Below, piece by piece: positions 28,962 through 38,356 of a DNA stretch of 64,000 nt. Numbering within the stretch: the stretch's first letter is position 1; each line of letters begins with the position of its first letter. This stretch comes from an uncultured bacterium (GTDB lineage Bacteria; Bipolaricaulota; Bipolaricaulia; UBA7950; UBA9294). Location of the stretch: contig CAIOGO010000010.1 in assembly GCA_903857865.1 (NCBI GenBank), positions 240,246-304,245 on the forward strand, read 5' to 3'. The notes under the pieces are model-generated. The model ran no database searches and was not told where the DNA came from. It saw nothing but the letters and a program-made list of their open reading frames with translations. The position numbers and the translations under genes were made by a program.

Positions 28962-30470
28962 CTACGCTCCAAACCGCTTCTTGAACTCGCCGACGGCCAG
29001 CTCGAGCTTCGCACGAAACTCCGGAGTTAGTTCCTTGCGCTCACGCAGCTCCTGGAGGAGATCGTCGCGTTTCTCGTGCAGATACCGGAGCCACTCCTCC
29101 TCGAATCGCCGAACCGCCGAGACCTCGATGTCGGCCAGATGGTTCTGGACGGCGACGTAGAGCGACAGGACTTGGTCTTCGACCGCCATCGGTCGGTACT
29201 GCGCCTGGCCGAGGATCTGCATCAGCCGGTCTCCGCGGGCAAGTTGAGCTTTGGACTCATCGTCCAGATCCGACGAGAACTCGGCGAACGCCTCCAGCTC
29301 GCGGTATTGCGAGAGCTCCAGACGCAGCTCGCCGGAGATCTGGGACATCGCGCGGATCTGTGCGGCGCCGCCGACGCGCGACACCGAGTACCCAACGTTG
29401 ATCGCCGGGCGGACTCCCTGGTTGAACAGGTTGGTCTCGAGGTAGATCTGGCCATCCGTAATGGAGATCACGTTCGTCGGGATGTACGACGTGATGTCCC
29501 CGGCCTTCGTCTCGATGATCGGAAACGCCGTCAGCGAGCCTCCGCCCAACCGATCGGACAACCGGGCGGCGCGTTCGAGCAGCCGAGAGTGGGTGTAGAA
29601 GATGTCGCCGGGGTACGCCTCGCGGCCCGGGGGGCGCCGCAAGAGAAGCGCGATCTCGCGGTAGGCGACGGCGTGCTTCGACAGGTCGTCGTACACGACG
29701 AACGCGTCGCCGCCCTTGTACGTGAAGTACTCGCCCATCGCGCAGCCCGCGTACGGTGCGAGATACTGCATCGGCGTGGGTGCGTGTGCGTCGGCGGCGA
29801 CGACGATCGAGTACGAGAGCGCGTCGTGACGCGCGAGGATGTCCACGATGCGAGCGATGGTGGAGGCCTTCTGGCCGATGGCCACGTAGACGCAGACAAC
29901 GCCCTTCCCTTTCTGGTTGATGATCGTGTCGAGGGCAATGGCCGTCTTCCCGGTGCGGCGGTCGCCAATGATCAACTCGCGCTGTCCGCGGCCGATCGGG
30001 GTCATCGAATCGATCGCCTTGAGCCCGGTCTGCAGTGGGGTGTCCACCGGCTGCCGATCGATGACGCCCGGGGCTTTCGCCTCCGCCTTGCGCGTTTCCT
30101 TCGTCAGGATCGGACCCTTGCCGTCGAGTGGCTGGCCGAGTGGATCCACGACACGCCCGAGGAAGCCTTCGCCGACCGGCGTCTCAAGGACGTGGCCGGT
30201 GCGTCGCACCTCGTCCCCTTCCTTCACCCGCTCGGTGTTTCCGAACAAGGCAACGCCCACGCTGTCTTCTTCGAGGTTCAGCACCAACCCGTAAACGTCA
30301 TCCTGGAACGCGGCGATCTCGGACGACATGGCGCGCTCGAGACCGTAGACGTGAGCGATCCCATCCCCGACCTGCGCGACAACGCCGACCTCCTGCATCT
30401 CCATGTCATAGCGAAAGCCGCGGATGTGCTCTTTGAGGATCGCCGAAATCTCGTCCCTGCGAGTCGTCAT
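28962..30470 (-). CDS. atpA: F-type ATP synthase subunit alpha
   Basis: The non-catalytic nucleotide-binding F1 subunit, 502 aa at usual length. The P-loop is [10 protein letters not shown] (about residues 168-177), followed by the [15 protein letters not shown] and [28 protein letters not shown] segments and the [13 protein letters not shown] motif. It overlaps atpH by 4 bp. Confidence 0.98.
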   Translation of the reverse strand: MTTRRDEISAILKEHIRGFRYDMEMQEVGVVAQVGDGIAHVYGLERAMSSEIAAFQDDVYGLVLNLEEDSVGVALFGNTERVKEGDEVRRTGHVLETPVGEGFLGRVVDPLGQPLDGKGPILTKETRKAEAKAPGVIDRQPVDTPLQTGLKAIDSMTPIGRGQRELIIGDRRTGKTAIALDTIINQKGKGVVCVYVAIGQKASTIARIVDILARHDALSYSIVVAADAHAPTPMQYLAPYAGCAMGEYFTYKGGDAFVVYDDLSKHAVAYREIALLLRRPPGREAYPGDIFYTHSRLLERAARLSDRLGGGSLTAFPIIETKAGDITSYIPTNVISITDGQIYLETNLFNQGVRPAINVGYSVSRVGGAAQIRAMSQISGELRLELSQYRELEAFAEFSSDLDDESKAQLARGDRLMQILGQAQYRPMAVEDQVLSLYVAVQNHLADIEVSAVRRFEEEWLRYLHEKRDDLLQELRERKELTPEFRAKLELAVGEFKKRFGA

Positions 30471-30985
30471 GCCCCTCCCGATCGCCCGAGCGTCTCGTGG
30501 AGCCGGGTGAGTCTGGCTCGCAACGTTCCGTCAAGGATTCGTCCTTCGATCTCGATGCGCACGCCGGCCAGCACAGCCGGATCGACGCTCTCCTCCAGCT
30601 TCACCCGCATTCCCAGACTGCGCTCCAGCCGTTCGGTCAATCGGGAGCGCTCTTCGCCGGACAAGGGTTGAGCGGTCACGGCCCGCGCGCGAAGCACACC
30701 CTCGGCCTCGGCCCGCACGGAGAGGAACTCGCCAAGGACAAGATCGCGAATGACAAGCCCCATCAGGTGGCGAAGACTGCCGCTCGCCTCGGGGAATGCC
30801 GCACGGACCAGTTCGCGACGGTCACCCGCCGGCACGCGGGGCGCCTTGTCCGCGAGCTGGGGAACGTCCTCGGTGGAGGCGGCAATCAGCCGAAGCTCTT
30901 GCTCTACGGCGTCTGCCGTTTTGTCCTCGGCGGCCATTGCGTAGAGGTCTTCTGCAATCCGCCGCGCGACGTCTCTTGACCTCAC
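30467..30985 (-). CDS. atpH: F-type ATP synthase subunit delta
   Basis: The stator subunit linking b to the top of F1, 172 aa. Sequence similarity is weak as is usual for delta, but position (between atpF and atpA), length, and the C-terminal [32 protein letters not shown] signature fit OSCP/delta. It overlaps atpF and atpA by 4 bp each. Confidence 0.93.
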   Translation of the reverse strand: MRSRDVARRIAEDLYAMAAEDKTADAVEQELRLIAASTEDVPQLADKAPRVPAGDRRELVRAAFPEASGSLRHLMGLVIRDLVLGEFLSVRAEAEGVLRARAVTAQPLSGEERSRLTERLERSLGMRVKLEESVDPAVLAGVRIEIEGRILDGTLRARLTRLHETLGRSGGA

Positions 30986-31512
30986 CGACTCTCCTTCACC
31001 CCGTCCAGAGCGTTCTCATCGATCTCTTCAAGCAGCTGATCGAAGAGGCGGCGATGGTCCTCGATCCGCACCTCGCGGCTGAGGACCCGTTCGGTCCCGA
31101 GAACCACCATCTCGGCATACTGCGCCTTGAGATCGGCGAGGACGCGATCCCGCTCGTGCTCCATCTGGGCGCGCGCGTCGGCGAGAATGCGATCGGCCTC
31201 CTCCCTGGCGCGGACCTTCGCTTCTTCGAGGCTCTTCTCGGCGCGCTCGCGGACTTCCTCGAGGATCTGCGCTGTCTCGCGCTTGGCCTCTACCAGTTCG
31301 CCTTCCCGGCGGGCCACCAATTCGGTCGCTTGCTCTTCGGACACCTTGGCCGCCGTCATCCGCGACGCGATGAGCTCTCGCCGCTTGTCGAGGTACTTGA
31401 GCGCCGGCTTCCATAGGATCCAGCGCAGAACCCCGAACAGAACCGCAAACTGAAGCAGGGTGATGACGAGCGTCCAGTTGAAATCGATAATCTTGCCCCA
31501 CTCGACGCCCAC
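30982..31512 (-). CDS. atpF: F-type ATP synthase subunit b
   Basis: The peripheral stalk subunit, 176 aa. One N-terminal membrane helix (TLVITLLQFAVLFGVLRWILW, residues about 13-33) is followed by a long charged coiled coil of Glu, Ala, Arg and Lys. Only one b-type gene is present, so the stalk is presumably a homodimer. Confidence 0.95.
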   Translation of the reverse strand: MGVEWGKIIDFNWTLVITLLQFAVLFGVLRWILWKPALKYLDKRRELIASRMTAAKVSEEQATELVARREGELVEAKRETAQILEEVRERAEKSLEEAKVRAREEADRILADARAQMEHERDRVLADLKAQYAEMVVLGTERVLSREVRIEDHRRLFDQLLEEIDENALDGVKESR

Positions 31513-31527
31513 GGTATCCCTTCCTCT

Positions 31528-31803
31528 CTACACCACGAACAAGAGCACGATCGAGATGAGGAGCGCGTAAATCGCCGTCGTCTCGACGAAGGCGCAGCCG
31601 ATGATCATCGTGCTGAAGAGCGCAGGCCGCGACTCCGGCTGGCGGGCGATGCCGTCCAGCGCGTGCGCCACCGCGTTTCCGATCCCGAGACCCGGGCCGA
31701 GCGAGCCGATCCCCATGCACAGCCCGGCGGCGAGGAACTTCGCCACCTGGATGAGATCCGCGCCGCTGATCCCTCCCACTGCCGATTGCGCCTCCTGAAG
31801 CAT
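31528..31803 (-). CDS. atpE: F-type ATP synthase subunit c
   Basis: The rotor-ring proteolipid, 91 aa: two membrane helices with the polar loop ARQPE. The ion carboxylate is Glu74 (FVETTAIY). Sodium-type c subunits carry a Gln in the first helix (GVGQG) plus Glu-Ser; here the matching site reads GLGIG, lacking the Gln, and Thr75 follows Glu74. That favours proton coupling, though Glu-Thr is also compatible with some sodium sites. ATG 31803 follows GGAGGG; the long upstream open frame is antisense noise. Confidence 0.95.
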   Translation of the reverse strand: MLQEAQSAVGGISGADLIQVAKFLAAGLCMGIGSLGPGLGIGNAVAHALDGIARQPESRPALFSTMIIGCAFVETTAIYALLISIVLLFVV

Positions 31804-31811
31804 GCACCCTC

Positions 31812-32531
31812 CTAGTGTTGCTCGGTCGCGAGATTGATGTAGGCGACCGCTAGAATCGAGAACACAAACGCCTGAATCAGCCCGAACCCGATGCCGAAGA
31901 ACACGCGCAGGAAGATCGGGACGACGAACGGTTCCAACTTGGCCATGACGATCGTGACGAGGACCATCTCCGCAAACACGAAGCCGAAGAGACGAAACCC
32001 GTGAGACAGCGGGCGCGCGATGACCTCCGACATGATCGTGATCGGAGACAACCACCACGGCGTGAAGAACTCCTTCTTGTAGCCGCGCAGTCCCTTCGTG
32101 CCAATCAGGAAGACGTGCACCGTCACGAGGACCATGAGCGCGAGCCCGAGTGTCACGTTGGGATCCGCCGTCGGAGCCTCCAGGCCCGGCAGGAGCGAGA
32201 GCCAGTTCGAGGCGAGGATGAAGAGGAAGAGCGTTGAGATGAACGGGAACATCCGCGCGCCGAAGCTCTTCGAGCTGAAGTTGCCGAGGAGCTGGCTGTC
32301 GAGCTGCTCCATCACGAAGTCGAGCGCCGCCTGCGTGCGGTTCGGCTTGTCTTCGACCGGCTGGCGAAGCCCGCGGCGAAGGAAGAGGGCGAGGATGACG
32401 ACGATGAGAGCGGCGATGCCGGACATGACGATCGTCTTCGGATCGACCTGGATTGCGAAGCCGCCGATGTGCCAGGTCGCGATCTCCTTCTGCCCGAGAT
32501 GCTCTATCAGCTTGCCTAGCTCCTCGCGCAC
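31812..32531 (-). CDS. atpB: F-type ATP synthase subunit a
   Basis: The membrane stator subunit that forms the ion half-channels, 239 aa with about five or six helices. The essential arginine sits in the SHGFRLFGF segment (family SFRLFGN), and the C-terminal helix contains GLIQAFVFSILAVAYINLA. It overlaps the AtpI-like gene by one base and is 8 bp upstream of atpE. Confidence 0.96.
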   Translation of the reverse strand: MREELGKLIEHLGQKEIATWHIGGFAIQVDPKTIVMSGIAALIVVILALFLRRGLRQPVEDKPNRTQAALDFVMEQLDSQLLGNFSSKSFGARMFPFISTLFLFILASNWLSLLPGLEAPTADPNVTLGLALMVLVTVHVFLIGTKGLRGYKKEFFTPWWLSPITIMSEVIARPLSHGFRLFGFVFAEMVLVTIVMAKLEPFVVPIFLRVFFGIGFGLIQAFVFSILAVAYINLATEQH

Positions 32532-32929
32532 TATGCCCCTCCCATCGCGTCAGATCGCCTGAAGAAGAAGCTTATCTGCGCCAGAGCCAATCCTCCACCC
32601 GCTCCGAGGGCGGTCTCCCGCCCCAGCGTTGCGGCGATCCACCACAGGACGAATCCGAGAAGGAGGAGTCGTCCGATGCTGGAGACGCTCGCGATGGCCG
32701 CGGCGCGGCGCACCGTACCGCCCGCTGCGCCGCGTACGACGAGCGACGCAAGCGTCACGTAGAGGAAGAACGCGTTGACTAGATGGAGGGCGAGCCCCAG
32801 CCCGACGCCGAACGCGGCCGCCGGCTGTCCGAAGACGAGCAATCCGCCCGCGGCGACCGCGCAGACAAGAGACGAGGCGCCAAGGCCGAGAACCCTCGCG
32901 GCGCCGGGAACCCGAAACGAAGTCGACAT
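32531..32929 (-). CDS. AtpI-like small membrane protein
   Basis: A protein of 132 aa with four hydrophobic segments, first gene of the ATP synthase cluster after frr. AtpI helps assemble the c ring in several bacteria. Sequence similarity to AtpI is weak; the call rests on four helices, size, and position directly before atpB. I would accept ATP synthase subunit I or a related assembly factor. Confidence 0.7.
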   Translation of the reverse strand: MSTSFRVPGAARVLGLGASSLVCAVAAGGLLVFGQPAAAFGVGLGLALHLVNAFFLYVTLASLVVRGAAGGTVRRAAAIASVSSIGRLLLLGFVLWWIAATLGRETALGAGGGLALAQISFFFRRSDAMGGA

Positions 32930-32940
32930 GGCGAAGACAT

Positions 32941-32956
32941 GGCCTAGGCCTAGGCC
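32941..32956. repeat. Perfect 16-bp palindrome between frr and atpI
   Basis: GGCCTAGGCCTAGGCC reads the same on both strands. It fills part of the 37-bp gap between the frr stop and the AtpI-like start. No T-tract follows on either strand. It may act as a protein site or processing hairpin, or be a chance small repeat. Confidence 0.6.
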
Positions 32957-32966
32957 TGACCTGGGC

Positions 32967-33524
32967 CTAGATGGTCTGGATCTGTTTCGACTTCTGTTCG
33001 ATCAAGTCGTCGGCGACCTTGGAGTGCTCGTGGACGGCCGCGTCGGTCTGTTCGCGGTAGCGATGATGATCATCCTCCGAGATGACGCCGTCCTTCTTCA
33101 TCGCATCGAGCTTGTCGTTCGCCTCGCGTCGGACGTTGCGCAGTGCGACTTTCGTCTCTTCGCCGCGCGACTTGATGACTTTCGACAGCTCGCGCCGGCG
33201 CTCCTCGGAGAGCTTGGGCACCTTGATCCGGACGACGTTCCCGTCGCTCGACGGATTCAGTCCCAGGTCGGCGGAGAGAATGCCCTTCTCCACCGCCGCC
33301 ATTTGCGTCTTGTCGTAGGGTTGGACGACAAGAAGGTTCGCGTCGGGAGCCGAGATCGTCGCCAGCTGCTTGAGCGGCATCTTGGTCCCGTAGTAGTCGA
33401 CAAGCACGTCTTCCACCATCGCGGGGTTGGCTCGACCGGTCTGGACCTTTGCGAGATGCTCTTTCAGCACGTCGATGGTCCGCTTCATGTGTTCGACCAT
33501 CTCGCGTCGCACTTGCTCTGGCAT
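32967..33524 (-). CDS. frr: Ribosome recycling factor
   Basis: A protein of 185 aa that, with EF-G, splits the post-termination ribosome. The family signature is seen in HLAKVQTGRANPAMVEDVLVDYYGTKMPLKQLATISAPDANLLVVQPYD and the PKLSEERRRELSK stretch. ATG 33524 is taken with GAGGT upstream. It has a strong promoter just upstream, and the ATP synthase genes follow on the same strand 37 bp later, so readthrough into the atp operon is likely. Confidence 0.96.
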   Translation of the reverse strand: MPEQVRREMVEHMKRTIDVLKEHLAKVQTGRANPAMVEDVLVDYYGTKMPLKQLATISAPDANLLVVQPYDKTQMAAVEKGILSADLGLNPSSDGNVVRIKVPKLSEERRRELSKVIKSRGEETKVALRNVRREANDKLDAMKKDGVISEDDHHRYREQTDAAVHEHSKVADDLIEQKSKQIQTI

Positions 33525-33543
33525 ACTGGACACCTCAAGAGCC

Positions 33544-33572
33544 ATTCTATGAACGCGCGGGATGCCCGTCAA
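33544..33572 (-). promoter_or_regulatory. Strong sigma70 promoter for frr (and perhaps the atp operon)
   Basis: Minus strand: TTGACG (33567-33572), a 17-bp spacer, TAGAAT (33544-33549). The expected start of transcription near 33537 gives a leader of about 13 nt carrying GAGGT before the frr ATG at 33524. Confidence 0.7.
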
Positions 33573-33667
33573 AGAGGAGGGCCGCGGGCAAATCCATGGC
33601 CCACGTTTCTACCGCGGCCACGAACCGTTGCGTGCGTCGCTCGATCGCGTGAGGGTCGGACTCTCCC

Positions 33668-34333
33668 CTACGGGTGGGCTATGAGCCGGTCGAGGTCCGC
33701 CTGCTGTTCGGGGCGCACGATCGCCAGAACCTCATCTACAGGCTGCAGAACTGTGTCGGCGTGCGGCAGGATGAGGTCGCCCTTGCGGATAATGGCGACG
33801 ATCACGCAATCGCAAGGAAGATCAAGGTCCCGCACAGCCTTTCCGGCGGCGAGAGATCCCGGCGCGACCTTCACTTCGACAAGCGAGTACTGGCCTCGGC
33901 GAAGCTTGAGAAGCGTCATCATGTCGCCGATCGACATCTCCTCGGCGATCAGATGGGCCATCAGATCGGCCTGATTCAGCGCAACGTCGACCCCCATGTC
34001 TCGCGTGAACAGCCACGCATTCTCGGGGTCGTTGACCCGGGCGATCACGCGACGCACGCCGAACTCAAAGCGAGCAATCGTGGACACAACGAGGTTGTCC
34101 TCGTCGTCTGAGGTCACGGCAGCGACCACGTCGGCCTTCTTGATGCCGGCCTGGATCAGCACTTTGGGATCGGCCCCGTCGCCCGTCACCACCGTCTCGC
34201 GCGGCAGGCGCGCCCTCAGAGGCTCGGTGATCTCCGGCCGCGGGTCGACGACCACCGCCGTGTGTCCCCCGGCCAAGAGCAATCCGGCGAGATGCGCACC
34301 CGTCTTGCCCCCTCCCACGATCAGAACGAACAT
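33668..34333 (-). CDS. TrkA/KtrA-family NAD-binding RCK protein (1)
   Basis: A protein of 221 aa: RCK-N Rossmann domain (VLIVGGGKTGAHLAGLLL, then VVDPRPE and the GDGADP motif) followed by an RCK-C domain from about residue 135. Such cytoplasmic proteins gate potassium channels or transporters in response to NAD(H) or ATP. Its start is 16 bp after the second RCK gene. No TrkH or KtrB membrane subunit is in the window. Confidence 0.9.
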   Translation of the reverse strand: MFVLIVGGGKTGAHLAGLLLAGGHTAVVVDPRPEITEPLRARLPRETVVTGDGADPKVLIQAGIKKADVVAAVTSDDEDNLVVSTIARFEFGVRRVIARVNDPENAWLFTRDMGVDVALNQADLMAHLIAEEMSIGDMMTLLKLRRGQYSLVEVKVAPGSLAAGKAVRDLDLPCDCVIVAIIRKGDLILPHADTVLQPVDEVLAIVRPEQQADLDRLIAHP

Positions 34334-34349
34334 CCTCGCCTCCTCTCGC

Positions 34350-35000
34350 CTACGCGATGGCCAGCAGGCTCTCGATCCGGCTGCGGGCCGTGGCCAGCAC
34401 GGTGATGACCAGTCGATCCCCACTCTGGAACGTCGTCCCCGTGATCGGGATGAACGTTCCTCCCTTTCTCGCCACGCTGGTCACGGCGATCTCGGAGGGC
34501 ACGTTGACGTTGTTGACCGTTCGGCCTACCCAATGCGGCGGAACCTCGACTTCGACCAGCTCCACCTCACCGCTGCCGAGGCTGGCAAAGATGTTGAGCT
34601 CGCGGTGGCCGAGGAGCTGAATGATGCGACTGGCACCCCACCCGGTCGACGACACCGTCTGCAGCCCCAGTCGCTGATAGATCTCCGCGCGGCGCGGGTC
34701 GTACAGCCGCGCCACGATCTTTGGAACGTTGAACGTGTTCCGAGCCACACGGGCAATGATGATGTTGCGATTGTCCTTCGCCGTGACCGCCGCCAGCGCG
34801 TCCGCCTGCTCCGCCCCGGCGCGAGCGAGAACCTCGCGGTCAAGACCGGAACCCGCGACCGTTTTCCCCTTGAACCCCGGTCCCAGGCGATCGAAGGTTC
34901 GAGGGTCCACGTCGACCACGGTCACATCCTGGCCGTCCTCGATGAGCTGATGGGTCAGTTCCGAACCCATTCGCCCGCAGCCGACAATGATGACTCTCAT
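34350..35000 (-). CDS. TrkA/KtrA-family NAD-binding RCK protein (2)
   Basis: A protein of 216 aa with RCK-N (VIIVGCGRMGSELTHQLI, VVDVDPRTF, AVTAKDNRNIIIARVAR) and RCK-C (ELNIFASLGSGEVELVEVEVP onward) domains. ATG 35000 follows GGAGGG; the open frame further upstream is not protein-like. With the downstream paralogue it forms a two-gene unit, as in the paired TrkA/CeoBC systems where two RCK subunits form a mixed ring. Confidence 0.9.
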   Translation of the reverse strand: MRVIIVGCGRMGSELTHQLIEDGQDVTVVDVDPRTFDRLGPGFKGKTVAGSGLDREVLARAGAEQADALAAVTAKDNRNIIIARVARNTFNVPKIVARLYDPRRAEIYQRLGLQTVSSTGWGASRIIQLLGHRELNIFASLGSGEVELVEVEVPPHWVGRTVNNVNVPSEIAVTSVARKGGTFIPITGTTFQSGDRLVITVLATARSRIESLLAIA

Positions 35001-35315
35001 AGCGCCCTCCTGCCTCGGACACTGCGTCCGTCGCGCCGTGCATGCCCATCGCAAGACGCGCGCCGCTGCCCCCTCCGCACCCCGCAAGGGTACTGCATGT
35101 GCGCCCGTTTCACGCGGGCGCGCGTCCCCCGACCGCCGGAAACCGACCCCACCATCCTACCGCGCGCTTGACCTAGACATCCAATACGCCGATCGTCCTT
35201 ATCCATTCGCTGTCCGCCCTGTCCGTGACGCCGGCCACGCGCTTTGCGCATCGCGTTCCGCCCGCCGCCATCCCGGACAAGCGCCCCTCTGTAGGCTCGA
35301 TCCGACCGACTCCGT

Positions 35316-38138
35316 CTAGACAAGGTGCGCCTCCAGTTGCGATCTCCTGGCGACACGACTCCGCTCGAGGCGGCGCACGATCGCCTTGCGCCCCTCTTCC
35401 GCGAGGAACATCACCGGAGCGTAGAGGAAGAGGAATCCCCAGTACTTGAGCGGAAGAGCACCATGCTCGAACATCCTCTGGAACGGCATCATGTAGATGA
35501 GAACGCTGATTACCCCCAATTCCACGAGGAACCCAACGAGCAGGAAGCGGTTGCTGAAGAAGCCTGCCTTGAACACCGACGTCCTCTCCGTTCGACAGGC
35601 GTAGGCGTTCCCGATCTGGGTCGTGATGACGCCGGCGTGGAACATCGTCGTGGCCAGCACGTAGACGAGTCCGTCGTGCGTGAGCAGCCTCTGAGCGTAG
35701 GGTAGGAGGTCCGGCCGCGGCAGGTGGAAGAGGTTGCCGTAGCCCATCGTCCACCAGAGGAAGAAGAACCCGAGGAAGCACAGCGCCGTCTGCAGACTCC
35801 CCAGCCACAAGAACGCGCGCACAATCAGGCGGCGATCGACAAGGCGGTCCTTGGGGCCGCGCGGCGGCCGATCCATGAGGCCGGGTTCCGGCTTCTCCGT
35901 CCCAAGCGCGAGCGCCGGAACGAGGTCCGTGCCGAGGTCGATGGCCAGAACCTGCATCACCGTCAGGGCGAGCGGGATGTTGAGCACAATCTGAAGGATG
36001 AACGGCCAGGCCTCGGGCGTATTGCTGGTGAAGATGTAGGTCGTGAACTTGCGGATGTTGGAGTAGACGGCACGTCCCTCTTCAATGGCGTTCACAATCG
36101 AGGCGAAGTTGTCGTCGAGCAGAATCATCGACGCGGCCTCTTTCGCCACGTCGGTTCCTGCGATCCCCATAGCTACGCCGATGTGAGCCTTCTTCAGCGC
36201 AGGAGCATCATTGACGCCGTCGCCGGTCACCGCAACGATCTCCCCTAGATCTTTCAGCGCCGTCACGACGCGCAGCTTGTGCTCCGGCGCGGCCCGCGCA
36301 AAGATCACCTCGCCCTTCAGGGCCTCCGAGAGGTCGGCGTCGGACATCGCGTCGAGCTCCGCGCCGGATACAAGGCGAGCCCCTTCCCCGACCATGCCCA
36401 CGCGCCGCGCGATCGACTCCGCCGTAAGTCCGTAGTCTCCCGTGATCATGATGATGCGGATCCCCGCCGTCCGGCACTTGCCGACGGCTTCGGCGACTTC
36501 GGGCCGCGGCGGGTCCTGCATCGCCATCAGGCCGAGGAAGGTCAGCTCCCGCTCGACCCAATCGACGCTGTATCCATTCGGGCGCTCCGGCAGCACACGG
36601 CGAGCCATCGCAAGGACGCGTAGCGCCCCTCGAGCGTAGGCGTCGTTCGCCGCGAGGATCTCCTCGCGCCACACGTCCGTCATCGGCTCGGCCTGTCCGT
36701 TGACCCAAATCGACGAGCACAGCCCGAGCACCTCTTTCGGAGCTCCCTTGACGAACGCGACCTCCTCACGCGCGCGAGGGTGAATCGTGCTCATGCGCTT
36801 GCGGACCGAGTCGAATGGCAGCTCGCGCAACCGCGGGTACTCCTTGACGGCGTCCGAGTGGGTCAGGCCGCCCTTCGCGCCCGCCACGAGGAGCGCAGCC
36901 TCGGTTGGATCGCCAAGAATCGTCCAACCGCGCTCTTCCTGCGGTGGTACCAGCTTGGCGTTGTTGCAGAGCACCGCGGCGAGGACGAGTTCGCGCAAAT
37001 CCGCGGGCGAAACGGTCTTGGCGGAGGATACGGGATGGAACTCCCCGGTCGGTTCGTAGCCGACTCCGGAGACCGTGAGTTTCTGGCCCGCGACCCACGC
37101 CTCGCGCACCGTCATCTCATTCTGTGTCAACGTCCCCGTCTTGTCGGTGCAGATCACCGTGCAAGAGCCGAGCGTCTCGACGGACGAGAGCTTCTTGATG
37201 AGCGCGTTGCGTTTCGCCATGCGCTGCACGCCCATGGCCAGCGACAGCGTGACCGTCGGCAGCAGACCCTCCGGCACGAAGGCAACGACCATCCCTACCG
37301 AGAAGATGAACCCCTCGCTCAGAGGCCGCCCAATGACGAACACGGAGAGGAGGAAGAGAAGAACGCCGATTCCCATGGCCATCGCAGTGACAATCTTCGT
37401 CACGCGATTGACCTCCTTCTGCAGCGGCGACAGGTCTTCGCCCACGGTTTGCGTCAGGCGAGCGATCTTGCCGAACTCCGTGTTCATGCCCGTGGAAAAG
37501 ATCACAGCCTTCCCCGTGCCCGAACTCACGGCCGTTCCGGCAAAGACGAGGTTCGGGCGTTCCATCACGGTGAGGCCGTCGCGTAGCGAGGCTTCCGCTG
37601 TGCGCCGTGCCGGTGCCGATTCTCCATTGAGCGTGGACAGATCCACTCTCATCTCGGCCTCTTCCACCAGGCGCGCGTCGGCGCTGATGTGATCGCCCTC
37701 GGAGAGCACGATAACGTCCCCCGGCACAAGTTCGTTGGCCGGAACCTTCGCCTCGTTGCCGTCGCGCAAGACACGGGCGAACTGCGGCAGGAGCTTCTTC
37801 AGCGCGTCGGCCGCCTTCTCGGCTCGAAACTCCTGCCAGAACGAGAAGATCGCGTTGATCACGACAACCGCCCAGATTGCCCAGCCGAGCTGCGGCATCT
37901 TGCCGACAAACGCCATGGCGCCGCCGGCCCAGAGAAGAAGGGCCATGAGGTGCGTGAAGTTGGCGAGGAGCTTGCGCCAAAGAGCCTTGCCCTTGATGGT
38001 CTGGATCGCGTTCGGCCCAAACTTCGCGAGCCTCGCCTTGGCCTCGGCGGTGGTCAACCCGTCCTGCGACGTGCCGGCGGCGACGTAGACATCGGGAATG
38101 GAGAGTGTATACGAGCGAAGCCCTTGGTCTTCAGACAT
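35316..38138 (-). CDS. P-type ATPase, P2 class with Na,K-ATPase-like motifs
   Basis: A cation pump of 940 aa: N-terminal cation-ATPase domain, about ten helices, the actuator site in STLNGESAP (TGES is SGES-like), phosphorylated Asp in ICTDKTGTLTQNEMTV, and hinge TGDGVNDAPALKKAHIGVAMG. The M4 site reads PEGLLPTVT and M6 reads IDLGTDLVPA; both match animal Na,K-ATPases (PEGLLATVT, IDLGTDMVPA) rather than the Ca2+ pumps (PEGLPAVIT, NLVTDGLPA). It is therefore P2C-like, and Na+ or K+ transport is likelier than Ca2+. It lies upstream of two RCK potassium regulators on the same strand, a possible ion-homeostasis group. Confidence 0.9.
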   Translation of the reverse strand: MSEDQGLRSYTLSIPDVYVAAGTSQDGLTTAEAKARLAKFGPNAIQTIKGKALWRKLLANFTHLMALLLWAGGAMAFVGKMPQLGWAIWAVVVINAIFSFWQEFRAEKAADALKKLLPQFARVLRDGNEAKVPANELVPGDVIVLSEGDHISADARLVEEAEMRVDLSTLNGESAPARRTAEASLRDGLTVMERPNLVFAGTAVSSGTGKAVIFSTGMNTEFGKIARLTQTVGEDLSPLQKEVNRVTKIVTAMAMGIGVLLFLLSVFVIGRPLSEGFIFSVGMVVAFVPEGLLPTVTLSLAMGVQRMAKRNALIKKLSSVETLGSCTVICTDKTGTLTQNEMTVREAWVAGQKLTVSGVGYEPTGEFHPVSSAKTVSPADLRELVLAAVLCNNAKLVPPQEERGWTILGDPTEAALLVAGAKGGLTHSDAVKEYPRLRELPFDSVRKRMSTIHPRAREEVAFVKGAPKEVLGLCSSIWVNGQAEPMTDVWREEILAANDAYARGALRVLAMARRVLPERPNGYSVDWVERELTFLGLMAMQDPPRPEVAEAVGKCRTAGIRIIMITGDYGLTAESIARRVGMVGEGARLVSGAELDAMSDADLSEALKGEVIFARAAPEHKLRVVTALKDLGEIVAVTGDGVNDAPALKKAHIGVAMGIAGTDVAKEAASMILLDDNFASIVNAIEEGRAVYSNIRKFTTYIFTSNTPEAWPFILQIVLNIPLALTVMQVLAIDLGTDLVPALALGTEKPEPGLMDRPPRGPKDRLVDRRLIVRAFLWLGSLQTALCFLGFFFLWWTMGYGNLFHLPRPDLLPYAQRLLTHDGLVYVLATTMFHAGVITTQIGNAYACRTERTSVFKAGFFSNRFLLVGFLVELGVISVLIYMMPFQRMFEHGALPLKYWGFLFLYAPVMFLAEEGRKAIVRRLERSRVARRSQLEAHLV

Positions 38139-38203
38139 GCAGACTACGTACTCGCCGTGATCGCGCGCGTACCGTTGCTCCTTGACGAACCAGAGAAGGC
38201 AAC

Positions 38204-38225
38204 GAGCCCACCTACGGGTGGGCTC
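38204..38225. terminator. Perfect 9-bp hairpin upstream of the P-type ATPase
   Basis: GAGCCCACC (38204-38212), loop TACG, GGTGGGCTC (38217-38225), then TTCTCT; GAGAA/TTCTC extends the stem outside a small bulge. No plus-strand gene lies just upstream, so it may instead end minus-strand transcripts from the accessory region or shape the ATPase leader. Confidence 0.5.
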
Positions 38226-38356
38226 TTCTCTAGTCCAACCTTCCGTGAGGCTGCATCCTACTTCCGAGATCTCAAGGTGTCAACTCGCTTTCGCGGGCGC
38301 CGAAGCGATCGTTCGAACGTGGCAAAAAGCAGGCGCAGAGCACGATGGGCAAGCTA

